Assembly: GCF_000422805.1 (NCBI RefSeq)
Contig: NZ_AUGT01000024.1
Coordinates: forward strand, 35,989-99,988
Origin: Nocardioides halotolerans DSM 19273
GTDB taxonomy: Bacteria; Actinomycetota; Actinomycetes; Propionibacteriales; Nocardioidaceae
Reading direction: 5' to 3'
DNA length: 64,000 nucleotides
The notes beneath the pieces are model-generated. The model saw only the letters and a list, made by a program, of their open reading frames with translations, did not search any database and had not been told where the DNA came from. The position numbers and the translations under genes are program-made. Positions 16,668 through 24,060 of the stretch are shown one piece after another (the first letter of the stretch is position 1; each line of letters begins with the position of its first letter).

Positions 16668-18307
16668 TGGCTGACGACCTCACGCTCACCACGGCGTTCG
16701 CCGCGCTCGCGCGGGAGACGCCCGATGCGGTCGCCCTCGTGGAGGTCTTCGGAGGCACGACGCGACAGGTCACCTTCGCCGAGCTGGAGGTGCTCGGCGC
16801 CGGCCTCGCGCAGGCCCTGGCCGAGCACGGCGTCCGCCGTGGGGACGTGGTCGGGGTCTGGCTGCCCAACACGGTCGAGAGCGTCGCCCTCGAGCTCGCC
16901 CTCGCGCGGCTCGGCGCCGCGACGCTGGGCGTCAACACGCGCTACGGCGAGCACGAGATCGCCCACCTGCTGGCGACCGGTCGGCCCGTCGGGATGATCG
17001 CGCCCGCCGACTTCCACGGCATCGACTTCGCCGGTCGGCTTGCCGCCGCCGTCGAGGCGAACGCGGCCTCGGCGCCCCCGCCGAAGTGGGTCGCGTGGAT
17101 CGGCCGTGACGCCGGTGCGGTCGGCTCCGTGAGCTCGTGGCAGCTCGAGCCGGTCCTCGAGGGCGGGTCCGCGACGTACGACGAGGGGCAGCCGCACGAC
17201 CCGGTCAACTACTTCACCACCTCGGGCTCGACCGGGCTTCCCAAGCTCGCCGGGCACGACCAGCAGTCCGTGGTGCGGCACGCGCGGAACGCCGCCGCCG
17301 CCTTCGGGATGCGACCCGGCGACGCGTCGCTCGGCGTCCTCCCCCTGTCCGGGGTCTTCGGGTTCAACCACGTGATCGCCATGCTGCTCACGGGTGGCAC
17401 CACGGTCCTGGTCCCTGTCTTCGACCCGGTGGAGACCGTGCTCGCGATGGCCGAGCACGGCGTCACGCACGTCATCGGCGGCGACGACCTCTTCGGCCGG
17501 CTGCGCGAGGGCTGGGAAAGCGCGGGCCGCCCGGCGCTGGCCTGGCGCCGGGGCGGCATCGCCGACTTCGGGGGCAGTGCCGTGGCCTGTGTCGCCTGGG
17601 CCGAGGAACAGTTCGGCGCCGACGTGACCGGCGTCTACGGCTCCTCGGAGGTCTTCGCCCTCACCGCCGCCTGGCCGGCCGGGCTGCCGCTCGACGCGCG
17701 CGCCCGCGGCGGGGGCCGGGTCGTGGCGCCGGACATCGAGGTGCGCGTCGTCGACCCCGACACCGGCCTCGAGGCGGCGCGCGGCCGGACCGGGGAGCTC
17801 CAGCTGCGCGGCTACAACGTGGTCACCGACTACCTGGGGTCGACCGGCGCCGACCCGTTCACCGAGGACGGATGGTTCCGCACCGGCGACCTCGGCCACC
17901 AGGGTGACCGCGACGACGAGTTCGTCTACCTGTGCCGAGCCGGGGACGCGCTCCGACTGCGGGGGTTCCTGGTGGAGCCGGCCGAGATCGAGCGCTTCCT
18001 GATGGACCAGCCCGGTGTCGACACGGCGAAGGTGGTCGCTGCTCCGGACGGCGACGGCACCGACGTGGTGGTGGCGTTCGTGACCGTCGACTCCGACGAC
18101 CGGGGACGGGCCGTCACCGCCGACGACCTGCTCGGCACCGCCCGCGCCCGCCTCGCGGCGTTCAAGGTCCCGCGTGCCGTGCGCGTCGTCGACGAGCTCC
18201 CGGTCACCTCGGGCACCAATGGCACCAAGATCAGGAGTGCGGTGCTGCGCGAGTGGGCCGTCGCCCTGCTCGCAGAGACCGCCAGCCACCAGGAGGAGAC
18301 CCGATGA
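16667..18307 (+). CDS. Acyl-CoA synthetase (AMP-dependent ligase)
   Basis: A 546-aa ANL-superfamily enzyme. The phosphate-binding loop is FTTSGSTGLPK (about residues 184-194), the aromatic/adenine motif is VYGSSEVFA, and the hinge Asp lies in GWFRTGDLG. The C-terminal Lys motif is in NGTKIRS. It activates a carboxylic acid to its acyl-CoA via an acyl-adenylate in the cytoplasm. In this operon it probably acts on the imported substrate or its hydrolysis product. Chain-length or ring preference cannot be told from the sequence. The stop overlaps the thiolase start (ATGA). Confidence 0.9.
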   Translation: MADDLTLTTAFAALARETPDAVALVEVFGGTTRQVTFAELEVLGAGLAQALAEHGVRRGDVVGVWLPNTVESVALELALARLGAATLGVNTRYGEHEIAHLLATGRPVGMIAPADFHGIDFAGRLAAAVEANAASAPPPKWVAWIGRDAGAVGSVSSWQLEPVLEGGSATYDEGQPHDPVNYFTTSGSTGLPKLAGHDQQSVVRHARNAAAAFGMRPGDASLGVLPLSGVFGFNHVIAMLLTGGTTVLVPVFDPVETVLAMAEHGVTHVIGGDDLFGRLREGWESAGRPALAWRRGGIADFGGSAVACVAWAEEQFGADVTGVYGSSEVFALTAAWPAGLPLDARARGGGRVVAPDIEVRVVDPDTGLEAARGRTGELQLRGYNVVTDYLGSTGADPFTEDGWFRTGDLGHQGDRDDEFVYLCRAGDALRLRGFLVEPAEIERFLMDQPGVDTAKVVAAPDGDGTDVVVAFVTVDSDDRGRAVTADDLLGTARARLAAFKVPRAVRVVDELPVTSGTNGTKIRSAVLREWAVALLAETASHQEETR

Positions 18308-19518
18308 ACAAGCCCGACGTCGTGATCTGCGAACCGCTGCGCACGCCGGTCGGCCGGTACGGCGGCGCGCTGCGCGACATCTCCGCCCCCACGCTGGCCG
18401 CGGGCGTGATCCAGGAGCTCGTCCGCCGAGGGCTGCCGCCGGACGCGGTCGACGACGTGTTGCTCGGCCAGTGCTACCCCAGCGCCGACGCACCGGCGAT
18501 CGGGCGCGTGGCCGCGCTGGACGCCGGGCTCCCGGTCGAGGCGAGCGGGCTGCAGATCGACCGGCGGTGCGGCTCCGGGCTGCAGGCCGTGATCTACGCG
18601 ACGCTCCAGGTCTCGGCCGGGGCCAGCGACCTGGTCCTGGCCGGCGGTGCCGAGAGCATGAGCCAGGCGCCGTTCTTCTCCACCGCGATGCGGTGGGGCG
18701 CGCGCGGCGACGGCGTGATGCTCCACGACGCCCTCGCCCGCGGCCGGACCACCGCGGGCGGCCGCCACCACCCCGTGCCCGGAGGGATGCTGGAGACCGC
18801 GGAGAACCTGCGAGCCGAGTACGCCATCTCTCGTGAGCGGCAGGACCGGTTCGCGCTCGAGAGCCACCGGAAGGCGGTCGCGGCGCAGCAGTCGGGTGTG
18901 TTCGCCGACGAGATCTGCCCCGTCGTCGTCCCGGACCGAGCGGGCGAGCACGTCGTGGACACGGACGAGCACCCTCGCCCGGACGCGTCGCTCGACGCCC
19001 TTGCCGCCCTGCGCCCGGTGCGCCGCGGCGTGGACGCGGACTCGACCGTGACCGCGGGCAACTCGAGCGGCCAGAACGACGGCGCCTCCATCTGCGTGGT
19101 CACCACCCGCGACCGGGCCGACGAGCTGGGCCTGCGCCCGCTGGCCCGGCTGGCGTCGTGGGGGCTCGCCGGCGTCCCCCCGCGCACCATGGGGATCGGC
19201 CCGGTCCCGGCGACCGCCAAGGCGCTCGGCGCCATCGGCCTCACGCTGTCCGACATCGACCTCATCGAGCTCAACGAGGCGTTCGCCGCGCAGGTCCTCG
19301 CGGTGACCGAGGAGTGGGGCATCGCCGACGACGACCCCCGGCTCAACGTGCACGGCTCGGGCATCTCCCTCGGCCACCCGGTCGGAGCCACCGGCGGCCG
19401 CATCCTCGCCACGTTGCTGCGCGAGCTCGACCGCCGCTCCGCGCGCTACGGGCTGGAGACCATGTGCATCGGCGGCGGGCAGGGGCTGGCCGCCGTCTTC
19501 GAGCGCGTCAGCGCCTGA
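18304..19518 (+). CDS. Thiolase-family acetyl-CoA acyltransferase
   Basis: A 404-aa thiolase with the acylated Cys in IDRRCGSGLQAV (about residue 92), the His motif NVHGSGISLGHPVGATGGR near residue 355, and the C-terminal Cys in CIGGGQGLA (about residue 390). It cleaves a 3-ketoacyl-CoA with CoA to release acetyl- or propionyl-CoA. As the last gene of the operon it is consistent with a beta-oxidation-like end step. No enoyl-CoA reductase or 3-hydroxyacyl-CoA dehydrogenase is encoded here, so other steps must be supplied elsewhere. Confidence 0.92.
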   Translation: MNKPDVVICEPLRTPVGRYGGALRDISAPTLAAGVIQELVRRGLPPDAVDDVLLGQCYPSADAPAIGRVAALDAGLPVEASGLQIDRRCGSGLQAVIYATLQVSAGASDLVLAGGAESMSQAPFFSTAMRWGARGDGVMLHDALARGRTTAGGRHHPVPGGMLETAENLRAEYAISRERQDRFALESHRKAVAAQQSGVFADEICPVVVPDRAGEHVVDTDEHPRPDASLDALAALRPVRRGVDADSTVTAGNSSGQNDGASICVVTTRDRADELGLRPLARLASWGLAGVPPRTMGIGPVPATAKALGAIGLTLSDIDLIELNEAFAAQVLAVTEEWGIADDDPRLNVHGSGISLGHPVGATGGRILATLLRELDRRSARYGLETMCIGGGQGLAAVFERVSA

Positions 19519-19820
19519 GCGGCGCCGCCCGCTGCGGTCGCGTCGAGGCCCAGGCGCACCACGCCTTCGCACCTCACCCATCGTCGCTCACCACTCAACC
19601 GACTACTCGCATGGCACCCGCCGCAGCAACCGGCGCTGTGGGGGTCGGCTCACCGGGACGCTCAAAGCGCGGCGTGGCGCGGGCAAGCGCGACGCAACCC
19701 GGCTGGAAGCAGCCGCCCGCGACACGGCAAGCCTGCGGCCCGGGGAGGCGAGTACCGCAGCGCCGGAACCCAGCGCCACCACGAGAGGCCGTCCGCCAGG
19801 ACAAAGACCCAGAAATGCAC

Positions 19821-19857
19821 CAGGGCCCGGCCGGGGAGGGAGGGTGGCCGGGCCCTG
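19821..19857. terminator. Strong 12-bp stem-loop
   Basis: CAGGGCCCGGCC (19821-19832) and GGCCGGGCCCTG (19846-19857) pair perfectly around a 13-nt purine-rich loop. On the minus strand it is followed by a moderately T-rich run. It may terminate the thiolase operon from 300 bp away or a minus-strand transcript coming from the GMC gene. Confidence 0.5.
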
Positions 19858-19917
19858 ATCGTCCACGCATCTGTTGGACAGCGCCTGGACAACGGAGACC
19901 GGTCAGAGGGAGGGAGC

Positions 19918-19974
19918 ATGACGACCGGTTCCGTGTGGCTCAACGAGGCCTTGGCAGGGGGGTTACGCCTGTAG
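19918..19974 (+). CDS. Possible small ORF with TTA codon
   Basis: ATG-initiated 18-codon ORF (MTTGSVWLNEALAGGLRL) directly after a GGAGGGAG ribosome-binding-like sequence. It contains a TTA leucine codon, which is very rare in DNA of this composition and in streptomycetes depends on the bldA tRNA. Nothing downstream looks like a co-transcribed + strand gene. It could be a leader peptide, a small protein or chance. Confidence 0.25.
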   Translation: MTTGSVWLNEALAGGLRL

Positions 19975-20064
19975 AACACCGAATCCCGCGGGGAAATCGG
20001 CCGGTCTGGACCAGCGATACCCGGCCCCGTGTCTGACCTGCGACAACGGTCGGGCTGGTGTCAC

Positions 20065-20135
20065 GAAACTGCCGCTCCTGTCATGGAGTTCCATCCGGGA
20101 AGCGGCAGTTTCACCGGGTACCCGGTGAAACTGCC
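20065..20135. repeat. Palindromic repeat P1
   Basis: A 12-bp perfect stem (20065-20076 with 20101-20112) encloses a loop containing ATGGAGTTCC. It abuts a perfect 32-bp palindrome (20104-20135) centred on CCGGGTACCCGG. The arm AGCGGCAGTTTC can pair on either side, so two structures exclude each other. It starts 2 bp beyond the GMC oxidoreductase stop. A second copy in opposite orientation lies at 23582-23649. Confidence 0.75.
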
Positions 20136-20137
20136 CC

Positions 20138-21859
20138 TCAGCTGACCCCGACGATCGGGAGCCGCAGTGCGCCGGGGGCGGACTCGGGGACCACGGGTGC
20201 CAACGGAGCGACGGGCTGCACGCGGACGTACTGCTCGCCGAGGGCGGGCCGCGGGTCGGGGTCCCCCTTGTTGGGCCACAACGCCATCGCCCGCTCGGCC
20301 TGGGCGGTGATCGTCAGCGACGGGTTCACGCCGAGGTTGGCGGAGACCGCTGAGCCGTCGGCGACGTGCAGGCCCGGATGGCCGTAGACCCGCTGGTAGG
20401 CGTCGATCACACCGGTCTCCGGCGAGTCGCCGATGGCGCAGCCGCCGATGAAGTGCGCGGTCAGCGGCATGCCGAACGGCTCGCCGATGTTGCCGCCGGG
20501 CGTGCCGTCGACCGTCGCGGCCATCCGGCGTACGGCGTCGTTGGCGACCGGGATCCAGGTCGGGTTCGGTGACCCGTGGCCCTGCCGCGAGGTCATCCGC
20601 CAGACCCGGCTGAAGCGGCCCTTCTTGCCGTAGGTCGTGATGGAGTTGTCGAGGCTCTGCATGACCAGCGCGATCACGGTGCGCTCCGACCAGTGCTTGA
20701 AGTCGTAGAGGTCGCGGATGTTCGCGCGCTGCGCCCACATCTCTCTGAGCCACACCCGCCAGCGCGGCCCGTCGCCGTCGCCGTCGGTGAGGACGGTCTG
20801 CAGCATGGCCATCGTGTTGAAGCCCTTGCCGTAGCGGACCGGCTCGATGTGGGTGTCCTCGTCGGGGTGGAACGACGAGGTGATCGCGACGCCGTAGGTG
20901 TAGTCGGTGGGGTCGTCGGCCGGCGCGATGGCGCCGAGGATCGACTCGGAGTTGGTGCGGGACAGGAAACCGAGCCGGGGTGAGAGCCGGGGCAGGTGCC
21001 CCTCGTCGCGCATCCGGTGCAGCAGCTTCTGGGTGCCGAGCGAGGCCGCCGCCATGACGACGTGCTCGGCGGTCAGCACCTTCTGGCCGCGGCCGGTCTT
21101 CGCCTTGGTGAACTTCACGCGCACGTCGTAACCGCCGCTCGCGCGCGGCGTGAGCCGCGTGACCGTGGTCAGCGGCAGCACCGTGGCGCCGTTCTGCTCG
21201 GCGAGGTAGAGGTAGTTCTTGACCAGCGTGTTCTTGGCGTTGTGGCGGCAGCCGCTCATGCACTCGCCGCAGTTGAGGCACGTGTTGCGCGCCGGGCCGG
21301 CGCCGCCGAAGTACGGGTCCTCGACCGTCTCCCCCGGCCCCTGCCCCGGGCCGCCGAAGAAGACGCCCACCGGCGTGGGGTGGAACGTGTCGGCCACGCC
21401 GAGGTCGGTCGCGACCTTCTCCATGACCTCGTCGGACGGCGTGCGCACGGGGTTGTCGACCACGCCGAGCATCCGCTTGGCCTGGTCGTAGTACGGCGCG
21501 AGCTCATCCTTCCAGTCGGTGATGTGCGACCACTGCGGGTCGTTGTAGAAGGCGGGGAGCGGTTCGTAGAGCGTGTTCGCGTAGACCAGCGAGCCGCCGC
21601 CGACCCCGGCGCCGGCCACGATCATCGTGTCGCGGACCGCGTCGATGCGCTGGATGCCGTACATGCCCAGGGCGGGTGCCCAGAGGTACTTCTTCAGGTC
21701 GAAGGTGCCGCTGGAGAAGTCCTCGTCGCGGAACCGCGCGCCCGCCTCGACCACGCCGACGCGGTAGCCCTTCTCGGTCAGCCTGAGGGCGGTGACCGAG
21801 CCGCCGAAGCCGGAGCCGACGACGAGGACGTCGAAGTCGAACGCCGCCGCCCGCGTCAT
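20138..21859 (-). CDS. choD: GMC oxidoreductase, ChoD-like (cholesterol oxidase family)
   Basis: A 573-aa FAD enzyme. The dinucleotide-binding motif VVGSGFGGS is at residues 13-21, the second FAD loop is AGAGVGGGSLVYAN, and a Cys cluster CLNCGECMSGCRHNAK lies near residue 195, as in actinobacterial ChoD-type proteins. The C-terminal GMC motif contains VADGSAVSANLGVNPSLTI. Family members oxidise 3-beta-hydroxysteroids or other alcohols using FAD; actual cholesterol oxidase activity of ChoD orthologs is disputed. Position between guaA and guaB3 matches M. tuberculosis choD, which supports the name. The ATG overlaps the stop of the upstream aldehyde dehydrogenase (ATGA). Confidence 0.75.
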   Translation of the reverse strand: MTRAAAFDFDVLVVGSGFGGSVTALRLTEKGYRVGVVEAGARFRDEDFSSGTFDLKKYLWAPALGMYGIQRIDAVRDTMIVAGAGVGGGSLVYANTLYEPLPAFYNDPQWSHITDWKDELAPYYDQAKRMLGVVDNPVRTPSDEVMEKVATDLGVADTFHPTPVGVFFGGPGQGPGETVEDPYFGGAGPARNTCLNCGECMSGCRHNAKNTLVKNYLYLAEQNGATVLPLTTVTRLTPRASGGYDVRVKFTKAKTGRGQKVLTAEHVVMAAASLGTQKLLHRMRDEGHLPRLSPRLGFLSRTNSESILGAIAPADDPTDYTYGVAITSSFHPDEDTHIEPVRYGKGFNTMAMLQTVLTDGDGDGPRWRVWLREMWAQRANIRDLYDFKHWSERTVIALVMQSLDNSITTYGKKGRFSRVWRMTSRQGHGSPNPTWIPVANDAVRRMAATVDGTPGGNIGEPFGMPLTAHFIGGCAIGDSPETGVIDAYQRVYGHPGLHVADGSAVSANLGVNPSLTITAQAERAMALWPNKGDPDPRPALGEQYVRVQPVAPLAPVVPESAPGALRLPIVGVS

Positions 21860-23478
21860 GCCCGGCCCAGCTTCTTCATCAGCCGCAGGTTGGCGGTCAT
21901 CACCTTGGCGTATGTCGCATCGGACATGCCGAGCATCGGCGCGAACCTGATCAGCCGCTGGGTCGCGACCGACTGCGACTCGGTGTAGCGGTGGATGCCC
22001 TCGCTGCCCTGGCGCCGGCCCATCCCCGACTCGCGCATGCCGCCCATCGGGCTGTCGATCGAGGCGAACGTCGCGCCGAAGGCCTCGTTGATGTTGACCG
22101 TGCCGCACTTGACGTAGCGCGCGATCGCCCGCGCCCGGGCGCCGTCCCGGCTGTAGATCGAGGCGTTGAGGCCGTACTGGCCGGCGTTCGCCCGCGCCAC
22201 GGCGTCCGCCTCGTCGTGGAAGCGGTAGAGCGCGATGACCGGGCCGAACGTCTCGTCGCCGAAGCAGGTCATGTCGGGCGTGACGCCCTCGAGGATCGTG
22301 GGCTCGTAGAAGTAGGGGCCGAGGTCGGGGCGCGCCCTGCCGCCGGTGAGCACCCGCGCGCCCTTGGCGACGGCGTCGTCGACGTGACGGACGACGGTGT
22401 CGAGCTGGGCCTGGGAGATGAGCGAGCCCATGTCGACGCCCCAGTCGAGGCTGGCCCCGAGCGTCATCGCCTCGGTGCGGGCCACGAACCGCTCGACGAA
22501 CCGGTCGTAGACCTGGTCGGCGACGAACATCCGCTCCATCGACACGCACAACTGGCCGGCGTTGGAGAACGACGCCCGCACGGCGCCCTCGGCGGCCTTC
22601 TCGAGGTCGGCGTCGCGGAGGACCAGGATGGGGTTCTTGCCGCCGAGCTCGAGCGAGCAGCCGATCAGCCGCTCCGCGCAGCCCTTCGCGATCAGCTTGC
22701 CGGTCGCGGTCGAGCCGGTGAAGCAGATGTAGTCGGCGCGGCTGATCATCTCGGGCCCGATGTCGGCGCCGGGGCCGGCGACCACCGTCCAGAGGTCAGC
22801 CGGGAAGCCCGCCTCCTCCATCAGCTGAGCGCCGAGCAGCGCGGAGAGCATGGTCTGCGCGTCGGGCTTGGCGACGACGGCGTTGCCGGCCAGCAGTGCG
22901 GGCAGCCCGTCGCAGAGCGCCATCGTGAACGGGTAGTTCCACGGCGAGATGATCCCGACCACGCCCTTGGGGACGCGGTTGACCTCGACCCGGGTGAGGC
23001 CCGGGACCACCCCGAGCTTGCGCTGGGTGTCGAGGTGCTGGTGCGCGGTGCGGGCGTAGTAGCGGGCGGTGAGCGCCACGTGCAGCGGCTCGTCGAAGGC
23101 GTGCTTGCGGGCCTTGCCCGACTCCAGCACGATCATGTCGATGATCTCGTCCTGGCGGTCGAGGATGAGGTCGTGCAGCCGCAGGAGGCACGCGGCCCGG
23201 TCGTCGAGGCTGACCCGGCTCCACGCCTGCTGCGCCTTCCGCGCCCGGGCGAACGCCTGCGCCACGTCGTCGGCGCTCGACTGCGGCACGTGCGCCAGCG
23301 GCGCGCCGTTGAGCGGACTCCGCACCTCGACGGTCTCCCCCGTGGTGGCCAGCAGCCGCCGCGTGAGGCTCTCGGCGTACTCCGGCTCGAGGGCGTACGA
23401 CGCCGTCGCGTCGTGCTCGGGGTCGCGCGGCCCCTCGACCAGCGGACCGCCGGCGGGACTCGGGTTCCGGTCGCTCAT
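21856..23478 (-). CDS. Succinate-semialdehyde dehydrogenase-like (NADP+) aldehyde dehydrogenase
   Basis: A 540-aa aldehyde dehydrogenase closest in look to actinobacterial GabD2-type enzymes. The general base Glu is in LELGGKNP and the nucleophile Cys in NAGQLCVSMER; the NAD(P)-fold segment is FTGSTATGKLIAKG. It oxidises an aldehyde, perhaps succinic semialdehyde, to the acid in the cytoplasm. It is co-transcribed with and 5' of the GMC oxidoreductase, so it might oxidise the aldehyde made by that enzyme. TAGGCT (23486-23491) is 7 nt before the ATG, and a palindrome CTACCCGTGAGTAG (23512-23525) overlaps the expected -35 region. Confidence 0.85.
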   Translation of the reverse strand: MSDRNPSPAGGPLVEGPRDPEHDATASYALEPEYAESLTRRLLATTGETVEVRSPLNGAPLAHVPQSSADDVAQAFARARKAQQAWSRVSLDDRAACLLRLHDLILDRQDEIIDMIVLESGKARKHAFDEPLHVALTARYYARTAHQHLDTQRKLGVVPGLTRVEVNRVPKGVVGIISPWNYPFTMALCDGLPALLAGNAVVAKPDAQTMLSALLGAQLMEEAGFPADLWTVVAGPGADIGPEMISRADYICFTGSTATGKLIAKGCAERLIGCSLELGGKNPILVLRDADLEKAAEGAVRASFSNAGQLCVSMERMFVADQVYDRFVERFVARTEAMTLGASLDWGVDMGSLISQAQLDTVVRHVDDAVAKGARVLTGGRARPDLGPYFYEPTILEGVTPDMTCFGDETFGPVIALYRFHDEADAVARANAGQYGLNASIYSRDGARARAIARYVKCGTVNINEAFGATFASIDSPMGGMRESGMGRRQGSEGIHRYTESQSVATQRLIRFAPMLGMSDATYAKVMTANLRLMKKLGRA

Positions 23479-23511
23479 ACCGGTGAGCCTAGGCCGTCGT
23501 GACGTGCGCCA

Positions 23512-23525
23512 CTACCCGTGAGTAG
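23512..23525. promoter_or_regulatory. Palindromic operator candidate, site 1
   Basis: CTACCCGTGAGTAG; its reverse complement differs by one base from the site at 46753-46766 (CTACTCATGGGTAG). It covers the -35 region of the aldehyde dehydrogenase/GMC operon. The shared placement upstream of two lipid-related minus-strand units suggests a common regulator. Confidence 0.4.
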
Positions 23526-23581
23526 CCTCTGTGGTGCTTTACACATCGGATTGTCGTGTCAAGCGGGTGGCGCCGGGGGCC

Positions 23582-23649
23582 GGTTTCACCGGGTACCCGG
23601 TGAAACTGCCGCTGACCGCAAGGAACTCCATCGGGGCAGCGTCAGTTTC
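23582..23649. repeat. Palindromic repeat P2 (inverted copy of P1)
   Basis: Same organisation as P1 but on the other strand: GGTTTCACCGGGTACCCGG joins GAAACTGCCGCT (23602-23613), which pairs with AGCGTCAGTTTC (23638-23649) with one mismatch around a loop holding GGAACTCCAT. P1 and P2 bracket the choD-aldehyde dehydrogenase unit as inverted repeats 3.4 kb apart. Confidence 0.7.
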
Positions 23650-23655
23650 TTGGGG

Positions 23656-24053
23656 GCAGTCCCCGGCTGACGCACGGCGGTCCGGCCACCGGCGCGCCGG
23701 CGGTCAGCAGGCAACCTGCAGCCGACCGCACGAGCCTGGTGAAGGTTGTTGGCTGACCGCTGCCCTGGCCGCCGGTCAAGGCGGCGGTCGGCAGGCAACC
23801 GGCAACCGATCGCCTCGGCCCGTGAAGGTTGCTGGCTGACCGCTGCCCTGGCCGCCGACCACGCCAGCGGTCAGCAGGCAACCCGCACTCGCCCCACCAG
23901 CCCGGTCAAGGTTGCGGGCTGACCGCTGCCCAGCCCACCGACCACGCCAGCGGTCAGCAGGCAACCCGCAGCGGACCCACCAGCCCCGTCAAGGTTGCTG
24001 GCTGACCGCTCCGCAGCCCGCCACCACCCCGACAGCCGACCGTCTCCGCTCGG
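23656..24053. repeat. 83-bp tandem hairpin array (about 4.8 units)
   Basis: Units begin at 23739, 23822, 23905 and 23988, exactly 83 bp apart, with a degenerate unit before (from 23656) and a partial one at the end. Each unit contains GGTTGCTGGCTGACCGCTG and, 19 nt later, its near reverse complement, giving a 19-bp stem with a 2x2 internal loop. Stems are better conserved than the loops and spacers. It fills the space between two minus-strand genes (21856-23478 and 24061-25518), and no ORF is convincing. Confidence 0.8.
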
Positions 24054-24060
24054 ACGTCGC

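Larger units (their letters stand above)
19519..20064. other. Non-coding stretch after the catabolic operon
   Basis: No convincing gene in about 546 bp. It holds a strong stem-loop (19821-19857) and an 18-codon ORF with a Shine-Dalgarno and a TTA codon (19918-19974). The first 300 bp look neither coding nor structured in a way I recognise; no tRNA, tmRNA or riboswitch consensus was found. Confidence 0.5.

Noticed and set aside
23656..24053. CRISPR array or integron attC sites
   Set aside because: The whole 83-bp unit is repeated, including most of the spacer, and no cas or integrase gene is near. The arms lack the RYYYAAC/GTTRRRY core sites of attC.
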